DNA from: an uncultured Lentisphaeria bacterium
GTDB taxonomy: Bacteria; Verrucomicrobiota; Lentisphaeria; JABSQK01; CAJWLW01
Assembly (NCBI GenBank): GCA_913042885.1
Contig: CAJWLW010000049.1
Span: 1-21,923 of the forward strand
DNA: 21,923 nucleotides
Direction: 5' to 3'
Shown here: positions 8,966 through 16,049 of the stretch, one piece after another
How positions within the stretch are numbered: position 1 is the stretch's first letter
Layout of the letters: each line of letters opens with the position of its first letter
Notes under the pieces: model-generated
The model's database searches: none
Told to the model about the DNA's origin: nothing
Seen by the model: only the letters and a program-made list of their open reading frames with translations
Made by a program: the position numbers and the translations under genes

Positions 8966-10087
8966 ATGGAAATAGTGGACAGAGGAACGATTTGCGCGGG
9001 CCGGAAGGACAGCCCGCGTTCCAGCCTGGCGTTTCCGGGAATCTGTGTCCTGCCCGGCGGGCGCTGGTTGTGTACGTTTCGGGCGGCCCGAATAAAGGAA
9101 GGCTCGACTGAAGCTACGCTGTTGACCTGGTCCGACGACAGCGGCAAAACGTGGCGTGAACCCGCCAGGCCATGGCCGGTGCCAGGCGTCGGCGGCCGCA
9201 TCGGTTCGGACCACTGCGGTTATTGCACGGCGCTGGGCGAGAAACAGGTGCTGGCGGTTGTCTGCTGGGTCGACCGCTCAGAGCCCGACCTGCCGTTTTT
9301 CAACGAGGACACGGAGGGGTTGCTCGACTGCAGGATCATGCTCTCGGAATCGCCGGACGCCGGCGAGACGTGGTCGGAGCCCGGGTTCGTGGATGCCGCG
9401 CCGTTCTATGGCCCGGTCCCCATTACCGGGCCGGTCTTCTCTCTTGCCAACGGCGACCTGGGCTGCCAGTTTGAACTCAACAAATCCTATTACGAGCCGA
9501 CCGAATGGCGGCATTCCTCGGTCCTCAAGTTTTCCGCGGACGGTGGCAAAACCTGGCCCGAGTACGTGATCACAAGCAACGACCCGCAGAACAGGGTTTT
9601 CCACTGGGATCAGAGGCCGGGGGTCCTCGCGGATGGACGTATTCTCAATCTCTTCTGGTCGTATGACAAACAGCCGGGGGTCTACCTGAACATCCACGCA
9701 CGGGAATCGACCGACAACGGGCGCACCTGGTCACCGATGTGGGATACCGGGGTCCCCGGACAGCCTGCCACGCCGGTGTCCATGCCGGACGGGAGAGTCG
9801 CCATGGTGCACGTCAACCGCACTGGTGCGCCGGCCATCGAAATGCGAACCAGTGACGACATGGGGCGAACCTGGCCGGAGGAGACAAGAATGGTGCTTTA
9901 CGAGGCCCGAACCGATTCCCAGACCAGAAAAAAAACGACAATGCAGGACGCGTGGGCAGAAATCGGGGACTACTCTGTCGGGCTGCCGGCAACAGCGGTC
10001 ACCGCCGACAGTGATGTGCTCGTTGTGTATTACGCCGGTGCGGAAACCGACCGCACCGACATACAATGGGTGCGCGTGAAGGCATGA
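8966..10087 (+). CDS. Sialidase-like Asp-box (BNR) propeller protein
   Basis: The protein has 373 residues from ATG 8966. AAAGGA at 8954-8959 lies 6 nt upstream, making this start better than TTG 8948, which overlaps the previous gene and has no RBS. Five Asp boxes are seen: SDDSGKTW (56-63), SPDAGETW (129-136), SADGGKTW (190-197), STDNGRTW (248-255) and SDDMGRTW (296-303). This fits a six-bladed sialidase-fold propeller filling the whole protein. The YRIP motif of GH33 is absent and the catalytic arginine triad is not evident, so it may be a different glycosidase or a binding protein. No signal peptide is seen. Its TGA overlaps the ATG of the next gene. Confidence 0.9.
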   Translation: MEIVDRGTICAGRKDSPRSSLAFPGICVLPGGRWLCTFRAARIKEGSTEATLLTWSDDSGKTWREPARPWPVPGVGGRIGSDHCGYCTALGEKQVLAVVCWVDRSEPDLPFFNEDTEGLLDCRIMLSESPDAGETWSEPGFVDAAPFYGPVPITGPVFSLANGDLGCQFELNKSYYEPTEWRHSSVLKFSADGGKTWPEYVITSNDPQNRVFHWDQRPGVLADGRILNLFWSYDKQPGVYLNIHARESTDNGRTWSPMWDTGVPGQPATPVSMPDGRVAMVHVNRTGAPAIEMRTSDDMGRTWPEETRMVLYEARTDSQTRKKTTMQDAWAEIGDYSVGLPATAVTADSDVLVVYYAGAETDRTDIQWVRVKA

Positions 10088-11181
10088 ACATAGACAAAAA
10101 GATGATCATCTGCAGCCCGGGCGTCAACGAGCATACGATGCTCCACATGGTGCGACACCCGGATCGATCGATTTACATCAACGCCCACAAGCTCGGGCTG
10201 GTCAGAAGCACCGACGAGGGGGAGAGCTGGACGCAAATCCCGTTGAACTTCCCCGACGCGCCGCCCAACCAGGACCCGGGCGGATTCGGCATCACACGTG
10301 ACGGCCGCCTGTGGGTGGTGCATCAGCCCCTGCAGGGCGGCGAGACGGATATGTTCGTCTCTTGCTCGGCTGACGACGGGCGGTCGTGGAAAACGCGGCA
10401 GGTGGCGTTCGGCCACTTATCCCCCGGCGGCGCCGACGACCCGTACGTTACGGCCGGCGTCAACCGCTGCTACGTCAACTTTCTGGAGCGGTCTGACGGG
10501 ACGCTGATGTTCTCGTGCAGCCTGCGCTACGCCGACTGGATGGACTACACGCAGAAGGATCAATCCCGGCCGGGCATCCGCGACGTGATGATTCGGTCCA
10601 CCGACGGAGGCAAGACCTGGGGCGATCCCACCGTCGTGCACCAACACGCTACCGAGACGCAGTACGCCGTCGATCCTGCCGACCCCGATCACATCCTGGC
10701 GGCATCGCGCAAGCAACGGCAGTTGCTCTCCGGCGAGGACCAGGCCACTGTGGAGCGGCTCACCGGCTGCGAGCCCGGGGCCGGTTACCCGTACAAGGGA
10801 GGGCTGTTGCTGGAATCCGCCGACGGCGCACGCTCATTCCATGAAGTTCCCGACAGCTATCTGGGATACTACTCGCACCGCGCCGCGATTCTCTGGACCG
10901 GGAACAACGTTGTGCTGGTCACGCACCAGAACGAGGAAGGGGCGCTGCTTGCCAGGATCAGCCTTGACGGCGGCAAGACTTGGCTGGACGACACGACGAA
11001 CGGAACGCCTTCAATCAGTAACGCCAAAGGGTTTGTCATGACGGACGATCACTCCTTCCCGGCACCGACCGTAGAGCTGTCGGTCGATCATTTCCTGACG
11101 GTCTGTGTGTCGCAGGGGAACGTCGAAGGATTCTTCTGGCACATCGAACGAGACGGCGATGATATTGGTCTGAATCAGTGA
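10084..11181 (+). CDS. Second sialidase-like Asp-box propeller protein
   Basis: The start codon at 10084 overlaps the preceding stop in a 4-bp ATGA, indicating translational coupling; an in-frame ATG at 10066 has no RBS and was not chosen. The 365-residue product has Asp boxes STDEGESW (42-49), SADDGRSW (95-102), STDGGKTW (172-179), a degenerate SADGARSF (245-252) and SLDGGKTW (293-300), consistent with a six-bladed propeller. As in its neighbour, YRIP is missing, so authentic sialidase activity is doubtful. The two may form a functional pair. There is no signal peptide. This is the last gene of the plus-strand block; 223 bp without a gene follow. Confidence 0.9.
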   Translation: MNIDKKMIICSPGVNEHTMLHMVRHPDRSIYINAHKLGLVRSTDEGESWTQIPLNFPDAPPNQDPGGFGITRDGRLWVVHQPLQGGETDMFVSCSADDGRSWKTRQVAFGHLSPGGADDPYVTAGVNRCYVNFLERSDGTLMFSCSLRYADWMDYTQKDQSRPGIRDVMIRSTDGGKTWGDPTVVHQHATETQYAVDPADPDHILAASRKQRQLLSGEDQATVERLTGCEPGAGYPYKGGLLLESADGARSFHEVPDSYLGYYSHRAAILWTGNNVVLVTHQNEEGALLARISLDGGKTWLDDTTNGTPSISNAKGFVMTDDHSFPAPTVELSVDHFLTVCVSQGNVEGFFWHIERDGDDIGLNQ

Positions 11182-11328
11182 TGAAGCTTAGCCTCCATGC
11201 CGTTGATTTTGGGGCGATCGGAATCTGGGCTGCCACGCAATTAACGGCGCCGCAGTTAAGGCTGGCTCTAACGGCGTTCTGAACTGATAAATATTTTACT
11301 TGGAATTTCGATTTTATTTGTGTAAAAC

Positions 11329-11334
11329 TATAAT
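11329..11334 (+). promoter_or_regulatory. Candidate sigma-70 type -10 box upstream of the collagen/S74 gene
   Basis: A perfect TATAAT lies 70 bp before the ATG at 11405 in a locally AT-rich stretch (11281-11340) that contrasts with the GC-rich genes. A -35 at 17-bp spacing would be TTTCGA (11306-11311), a weak match; TTGGAA at 11300-11305 matches better but is 23 bp away. The rest of the 11182-11404 gap holds no gene or clear terminator. Confidence 0.5.
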
Positions 11335-11404
11335 CTGCCAAACGCAATGAATGACCTATTCGCCCGTTTAACACGGGTGGCAAACCAGAGAGAGAGAGGA
11401 AAAA

Positions 11405-12304
11405 ATGAACACCCTAAAGTACCAGTTTCTGACCGCAGTTCTCGCCGTCATCGTAACCGCCGGTTTCTTGCAGGCGCAAATCACATTGAAGACCGACACT
11501 GCGTCGCCGGGCGTCGGCAGTATTTTGGTCGATCAGGGTGGGGGTGTCGCTGCATGGGCCGAGGCGCCGTCCGGCGGCGGAGACGGTGCGCAGGGCCCAC
11601 AGGGCGAGCAGGGTCCACAGGGCAAGCAAGGTGACCCAGGTGCCCCGGGAAGCAGCTTATGGACGGACTCTGGCGGTAACCCCACCACAGATGCTTCTGT
11701 CGGTATCGGGACGACGGCCCCAAGCGCGGGGTTGCAAGTGGTGCAATCCAGTAACGGTTTATGGGCAGCAAAAGTTTCTCATACCAAGGCTGACGGACCC
11801 GTGATGTTAATTTCGCATGACGATGCAGGGTCGAACAAGAACGCTATCTTGTCGCTCTACACCGGTTCCCGGGGTAATACTCCGGTCTTCCTTGCGATGG
11901 CCACCGGCCAGGTTGGGATAAATATGCCGGCGGGTGATTTATACAGCAATTCAGGCACGAAGTTCTTTGTCGTCGGTACCGCCAAATCTGCCGGGTGGGA
12001 TACTTATAGCGACGCGCGACTGAAGCAGAACGTCGAGACGGTGTCTGGCGCGCTTGACAAGGTCACGCGCCTGCGCGGGGTGAACTATGACTGGCGTGCA
12101 GATGCCGAGCGCAGAGTCGGCCCGACGACCGGCCGGCACCTCGGCCTGATCGCGCAGGAAGTGGAAGCGATCGTCCCGGAGGTTGTGAGCACCAGCGACG
12201 ATGGCTACAAGAGCATTAATTACGACAATCTGACCGGGCTGTTGATCGAAGCCATCAAAGAACAGCAGCGCCAGATTGAGGCCCTGCAGGCTCAACAGGA
12301 CTAA
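11405..12304 (+). CDS. Secreted collagen-like protein with C-terminal peptidase S74 chaperone domain
   Basis: The 299-residue product has a signal peptide (about 1-24, hydrophobic core then LQA before Q). Seven consecutive Gly-X-Y triplets follow at 61-81 (GAQ GPQ GEQ GPQ GKQ GDP GAP), a trimerising collagen-like stretch, then VGIGTTAPSAGLQV, a beta-rich linker typical of tail-fibre-like proteins. Residues about 200-299 form a peptidase S74 (endosialidase-type intramolecular chaperone) domain: SDARLKQNV with candidate S202/K207 dyad, LRGVNYDWR, HLGLIAQEVEAIVPEVV and a C-terminal coiled-coil helix ending in KEQQRQIEALQAQ. In the family, cleavage occurs just before the Ser, which would free about 98 residues after trimer folding. 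A purine-rich AGAGAGGA precedes the ATG. No phage genes are nearby, so a cell-surface or extracellular fibre is the likely role. Confidence 0.92.
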   Translation: MNTLKYQFLTAVLAVIVTAGFLQAQITLKTDTASPGVGSILVDQGGGVAAWAEAPSGGGDGAQGPQGEQGPQGKQGDPGAPGSSLWTDSGGNPTTDASVGIGTTAPSAGLQVVQSSNGLWAAKVSHTKADGPVMLISHDDAGSNKNAILSLYTGSRGNTPVFLAMATGQVGINMPAGDLYSNSGTKFFVVGTAKSAGWDTYSDARLKQNVETVSGALDKVTRLRGVNYDWRADAERRVGPTTGRHLGLIAQEVEAIVPEVVSTSDDGYKSINYDNLTGLLIEAIKEQQRQIEALQAQQD

Positions 12305-12406
12305 AGGAAGGCGTACAAAAAAACAGCCCTCAAGGCAACGTGGGTAGCCGCAATCCGCCTGCTCGCGGAACGGCTCAGTCCACCCAGGTTCGATACTGAT
12401 CCGCCC

Positions 12407-12433
12407 CGTGCGTGTCAGTGCAATTCTCGCACG
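12407..12433. other. Short inverted repeat between convergent genes
   Basis: CGTGCG (12407-12412) pairs with CGCACG (12428-12433) around a 15-nt loop. It lies in the 155-bp gap between the convergent collagen/S74 and FG-GAP genes. There is no T-run on either side, so a terminator role is only a possibility. Nothing else is evident in 12305-12459. Confidence 0.35.
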
Positions 12434-12459
12434 ATACGCGACACCGTCCCGGCCACCGG

Positions 12460-13899
12460 TCAGCGCTTCAGTTGAACGGTGACGTGCCGATCAACGCCGG
12501 TAATCCCCTTCTGCCTGGTGCCGTCGGGCCAGGTGACGGTATATGACACTTCCTCGCCGTGTGCGCCGAGCCCGAAGTGGAGTGTCGGGTCGTTCTGATT
12601 CCCGTGGCCGCTGGTGCCGGCCTCGACCTGGCGTGTCAACACCTTGTCGCCCAAACGGACCCGCACCTGGGCGCCGATGGCGGCACGATTCACTGTCTTG
12701 CCGTCGCCTGCGAGGCGGAACTTGAGCCAATGGTTGTCATTGCCCTCGTTGACAAATATCCTGGTCGCCGTCATGAGGTCGAGGTCACCGTCGTTGTCGA
12801 AGTCCGCCCACGCGGCCTGGTACGTTGGCCCCAAACCATCGATACCGGCCGGCGGCGATACATTCGTGAACTTCCAGTCGCCGTCGTTGCGATAGAGGAC
12901 CGGATAATTCCTCCTGCCGTATGAGGCGGTACGATAGATGGTGGTGAAATACACATCGAGATCACCGTCATTGTCATAATCAGCGAGCGTCGGTGAAGCG
13001 AAGGACTCCTGATAACCGACGCCGCATTCACCCAGGTCCTCGAACTTGAATCCTTTCTCCGGTCCGAGGTTTCTGAGAAACCTTGAGTGCGGCTGACCGC
13101 GGTGCGCGAAGTTGCCGGCGTAAATGTCGAAGTAGCCGTCGTTGTCGATATCGCCCCAGCACGAACCGATGCCGTGCCCGCGCCCGCCGGTCGCGCCGTA
13201 TTCGGCGGCGACGTCGGTCAGTTTGCCGTTGCCGTCATTCAGCCACAGGTGATTTGGTTTCAGCCGATAGTTTGTCACGTAGACATCCATATCATTGTCC
13301 TGGTCGAAATCACAGGCTGTGACACCCCGGCCATAGAGGCCCGCGTGTTCAAAGGTCTTCAGGAACTGCCTGCCCGCATCGTTCGTCAGCACCATATCCC
13401 GGGCCGGGCCGCCCTCGATGCCCGCGGCATAAACGTCCAGGTCGCCGTCACCGTCGAGATCGGCCCAGCACATTGCGCGGCTGCCGTCCATTTCGCCGTC
13501 GTAAAGCGTTATCCGTTCGAACGCATCTTTGTCCGGATCATATCTCGATACCGATCCGGGCTGGACGTACAAGTCCAGGAATCCGTCGTTGTCCCAGTCA
13601 CCCCACGAGCCGACGCCGATGTTGCTCGACACGTGGGTGAACTTCTTCCCTCCCTCGTTGCGCCAAAGATGGCCGGCCACGGTCATGTCAACCCATCCAT
13701 CGCTGTTGTAGTCGCCCCAGGCGCAACCCATGTTCTCCGGTCTCTCGCCCCCTTTGAGCAGTTCCTCGGTCTTGTCCTCCAATACGCCGGCCTGTGTGAG
13801 CGACGGACAGGCGCTGAGAGAAAGGACGCAAAGCACCACGAAAATCCGGACGCGGCGCCGAACCGTAATGCGAATGTTGCTGGCCATCTGGTATGTCAT
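12460..13899 (-). CDS. FG-GAP/VCBS-repeat lipoprotein with ASPIC/UnbV C-terminal domain
   Basis: The 479-residue product starts with an arginine-rich segment, a hydrophobic stretch and a lipobox (L28-S29-A30-C31), so it is probably a lipoprotein; cleavage after TQA is the alternative. The body holds at least seven calcium-binding loops of the D-x-D-x-D-G-x-x-D kind (DYNSDGWVD, DWDNDGFLD, DLDGDGDLD, DFDQDNDMD, DIDNDGYFD, DYDNDGDLD, DFDNDGDLD), giving an integrin-alpha-like propeller. The last about 85 residues (IGAQVRVRLGDK, GTSGHGNQNDPTLHFGLG, VTWPDGT) are the ASPIC/UnbV domain found in CRTAC1-like proteins. The role is probably extracytoplasmic binding; no enzyme activity is assigned. Its ATG overlaps the stop of the nucleoside hydrolase gene (ATGA). 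The upstream RBS is weak, as expected for coupling. Confidence 0.93.
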   Translation of the reverse strand: MTYQMASNIRITVRRRVRIFVVLCVLSLSACPSLTQAGVLEDKTEELLKGGERPENMGCAWGDYNSDGWVDMTVAGHLWRNEGGKKFTHVSSNIGVGSWGDWDNDGFLDLYVQPGSVSRYDPDKDAFERITLYDGEMDGSRAMCWADLDGDGDLDVYAAGIEGGPARDMVLTNDAGRQFLKTFEHAGLYGRGVTACDFDQDNDMDVYVTNYRLKPNHLWLNDGNGKLTDVAAEYGATGGRGHGIGSCWGDIDNDGYFDIYAGNFAHRGQPHSRFLRNLGPEKGFKFEDLGECGVGYQESFASPTLADYDNDGDLDVYFTTIYRTASYGRRNYPVLYRNDGDWKFTNVSPPAGIDGLGPTYQAAWADFDNDGDLDLMTATRIFVNEGNDNHWLKFRLAGDGKTVNRAAIGAQVRVRLGDKVLTRQVEAGTSGHGNQNDPTLHFGLGAHGEEVSYTVTWPDGTRQKGITGVDRHVTVQLKR

Positions 13900-14807
13900 G
13901 GCGCCACCGAAAAGCGACGGAAGAGATCGCGGTAGATCTCGTCACGTTCACAGCGTTGTGCGACGCGCATGAGCGGCCTGGATTCATCGCGAGCGTAGGT
14001 CACCTCGGCGGTGAGGATTGGTGTTGATGTGAGCACCGTCGGCACCCATTCCGGCTGGATCAACCAGGCAATGGTTGAGATATCCCAGATCACTTTTGAC
14101 CAGCCGAAGGGGTCCGACGTATAGCCTTCAACGATATCGCACAAATAGTCGGCCAGGTCGCCGCGGCCGCGCAGGCAGGCGTTGAGCTCCGGTATCGTGG
14201 TCCGCAATTGCTCGGCGACAAGCCGCGCCGGGATCTGGACGAGGGGCACGCCGGAGTCGAACAAGAGACGCGAGGCATGCAGGTCCTGGGCCAGGTTGAA
14301 CTCGTTCGCTGTGGGCCAGTACAGCGGCTGTCCGCCGATCCAGACAACAACGATCCGCTCAACCAGGGACGGCTCGAGCAATAACGCCGATGCCACATTC
14401 GTCGGGGCACCGATACTGACGACATACAGCGGGTCATCGCTGGCGCGCGCACGCGCGATGAGGTCCCGTGCCGCCGGGCTGTCGACTGCCTCGTCCGCCG
14501 CCGGCAGATAGTTCTGTGATCCCCTCAGAACGCTGTCGAAGTCAACGCCCAGGCGCTCGATCACTCCGAGGATTTCCTCGTAGCTGCGCTCCATGCCGTC
14601 ACCAGGGCCGGTTGAGCGCGCGTTGAAAAACGGCGCAGCGTAGATCCCCTCGACCGTCAGCGCCTCGGGCGCAAGGAGCGCGTAGGCGACCGCGAACTGG
14701 TCGTCGACCTCGTTGTACGTATCGGTGTCCAGCACGATCCGGACCGGGCCGCGCGGCGGGGCCAGACGCTCACCGCGGAACTGATCACTTAATTTGGGGA
14801 ATGGCAT
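13896..14807 (-). CDS. Inosine-uridine-preferring nucleoside hydrolase family protein
   Basis: The 303-residue product belongs to the IunH fold, which hydrolyses N-ribosides with a calcium-held active site. VLDTDTYNEVDDQFA (25-39) matches the N-terminal DTDxxxDD calcium loop but with two extra residues. EFNLAQD (169-175) matches the EFN-xxx-D motif. WDISTIAWLIQPEW (241-254) aligns with the HDP-A----PE region: D242 is kept, but the His that acts as proton donor in classical enzymes is Trp. The substrate may therefore differ from inosine or uridine. Length is normal for the family, there is no signal peptide, and GGAGG (CCTCC on the plus strand, 14816-14820) lies 8 nt before the ATG. It is the first gene of a two-gene minus-strand unit with the FG-GAP lipoprotein. 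Confidence 0.93.
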   Translation of the reverse strand: MPFPKLSDQFRGERLAPPRGPVRIVLDTDTYNEVDDQFAVAYALLAPEALTVEGIYAAPFFNARSTGPGDGMERSYEEILGVIERLGVDFDSVLRGSQNYLPAADEAVDSPAARDLIARARASDDPLYVVSIGAPTNVASALLLEPSLVERIVVVWIGGQPLYWPTANEFNLAQDLHASRLLFDSGVPLVQIPARLVAEQLRTTIPELNACLRGRGDLADYLCDIVEGYTSDPFGWSKVIWDISTIAWLIQPEWVPTVLTSTPILTAEVTYARDESRPLMRVAQRCERDEIYRDLFRRFSVAP

Positions 14808-14988
14808 CGGTCCCGCCTCCGCATTTTGTTTCCAAGGCTATTGGGTTTGATCTTCGGCTTGCTTTGGACCTTTCATCAGCTAGAGTAGGTTTATGGCGTA
14901 AGACGAAAGGGTATTTTAGGCTCGGTGTTACCGTATAAGTTCTGAGAGCCAGGTTCCAGATTCGGGTGAGAGCTTTTACCTTGAAAGC

Positions 14989-14993
14989 AGGAG
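14989..14993 (+). promoter_or_regulatory. Ribosome binding site selecting a TTG start for the prepilin-like gene
   Basis: AGGAG lies 9 nt before TTG 15003. No in-frame ATG occurs before the hydrophobic segment, so this RBS fixes the start. In the divergent 14808-15002 gap, TATAAG at 14934-14939 is a weak -10 candidate with no convincing -35. Confidence 0.8.
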
Positions 14994-15002
14994 TGAACCA
15001 CT

Positions 15003-15899
15003 TTGAAACTGCCCACGCAGGCACAATCAGGATTCCCCCATCGTCGGGCTGCGTTCACGCTCATTGAACTTTTAGTAGTTATCGCCATTATTGCCATCCT
15101 CGCGTCGATGCTGCTGCCGGCGCTGACCAAAGCCAAGCGCACCGCAAAAGTGGTGATCTGTGTCAACAACTTGAAACAGATTACCCTCGGCCTGACAATG
15201 TACGCCGATATTTTCGACGGACACGGTCCGTTCAATGCCAACCACTCCACCTGGCAGACACCCGGTCAGGCGTGGCGGTACTCTATGCCCGATATTTTCG
15301 GATATGCCAGTTGCGAGGACTACCTGGATATGTACCTGGAAACAATCGGCGGCGGCGGCCGAATCTTCACCTGCCCATTGGCGCGACGGTACACGCCCAA
15401 CGATTTCAGCAAGCGGTATGGCCCACCCGGGACAAACTCGCAATCGGGCGCCATCATGAAATATGTCGATATCTTCTCCTACGTCGATAGTGCTGGGGGG
15501 GCGGGCGATGTGAATAAGAACGATTACTTCATAAGTTATTATATGTTTTCCGACTGGGAAGCGGTGTCGCCGCCGGGTAGCGGAGGTGCGCTGGCACCGG
15601 ACTGGAGCAACAGCGGCAACTCCCAGACCGCCCGCGCCCCGAGACCAGGGGAGGCGTCTGAGGACGTGCTGATAACCGATAAAACCCATACTCAGGATGA
15701 TTACTGGGACTCACACGGCGATACCAATCGCGATCCCGTTAATGCGACTGCGTACTCGTCGTATAACGAGAATAACGTTGGCTACGGTGACGGACATGTC
15801 GAAACCCACAGGCACAGTTTCGACCAAACGGGTAGTATAGGTCAACCGTATTGGGCCGAACATTACATCCGGAAAGGCAACCGCTACTACCTCTATTGA
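15003..15899 (+). CDS. Prepilin-type N-terminal methylation domain protein (type II secretion G-like)
   Basis: The 298-residue product starts at TTG. A basic leader ends in RRAA, followed by [18 protein letters not shown], the type IV pilin/pseudopilin signal. Cleavage would fall between A17 and F18, leaving E22 at +5; Ala replaces the usual Gly at -1. [12 protein letters not shown] after the hydrophobic helix, a CVNNLKQI stretch, and the late GYGDGHVE motif identify the large family of DUF1559-like/H-x9-DG pseudopilins abundant in PVC bacteria. The body is rich in Tyr, Gly and Asn and probably forms a surface-exposed C-terminal domain. Function is likely in a pseudopilus or as a membrane-anchored surface protein. 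It stands alone, divergent from the nucleoside hydrolase gene. Confidence 0.93.
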   Translation: MKLPTQAQSGFPHRRAAFTLIELLVVIAIIAILASMLLPALTKAKRTAKVVICVNNLKQITLGLTMYADIFDGHGPFNANHSTWQTPGQAWRYSMPDIFGYASCEDYLDMYLETIGGGGRIFTCPLARRYTPNDFSKRYGPPGTNSQSGAIMKYVDIFSYVDSAGGAGDVNKNDYFISYYMFSDWEAVSPPGSGGALAPDWSNSGNSQTARAPRPGEASEDVLITDKTHTQDDYWDSHGDTNRDPVNATAYSSYNENNVGYGDGHVETHRHSFDQTGSIGQPYWAEHYIRKGNRYYLY

Positions 15900-16049
15900 G
15901 CCGATCATCGGGAAAAACAGGGACAGGTTATTTGGAGATATTGTAATCTGTTGTTTTTATGTCCGTTGCGGATTCCACATTTTTTCCAGCCTCTTTTCTT
16001 CTGCTGTAGCCGAAAAGTATAGCCATTGCCTAAATTGTACCTATCTGTC
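15900..16049. other. AT-richer convergent intergenic gap with a possible repeat relic
   Basis: This 150-bp gap between convergent genes is clearly more AT-rich than its surroundings. AAAACAGGGACAGGTTATTT at 15914-15933 resembles GGGGACAGG-type dispersed motifs seen around IS200-like transposases in other bacteria (from memory), with a weak inverted counterpart at 16032-16050. CTTTTC and GAAAAG around 15993-16017 could pair. No terminator with a clean U-run was found. Confidence 0.3.

Noticed and set aside
11232..11265. TTAAC/GTTAA hairpin after the left block as terminator
   Set aside because: Five AT-rich pairs around a 9-base loop without a U-run are too weak to support a terminator.
13087..13935. 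282-residue plus-strand open frame
   Set aside because: It is antisense to the FG-GAP gene, with Val/Ala-rich repetitive sequence that is the mirror of the calcium-loop repeats.
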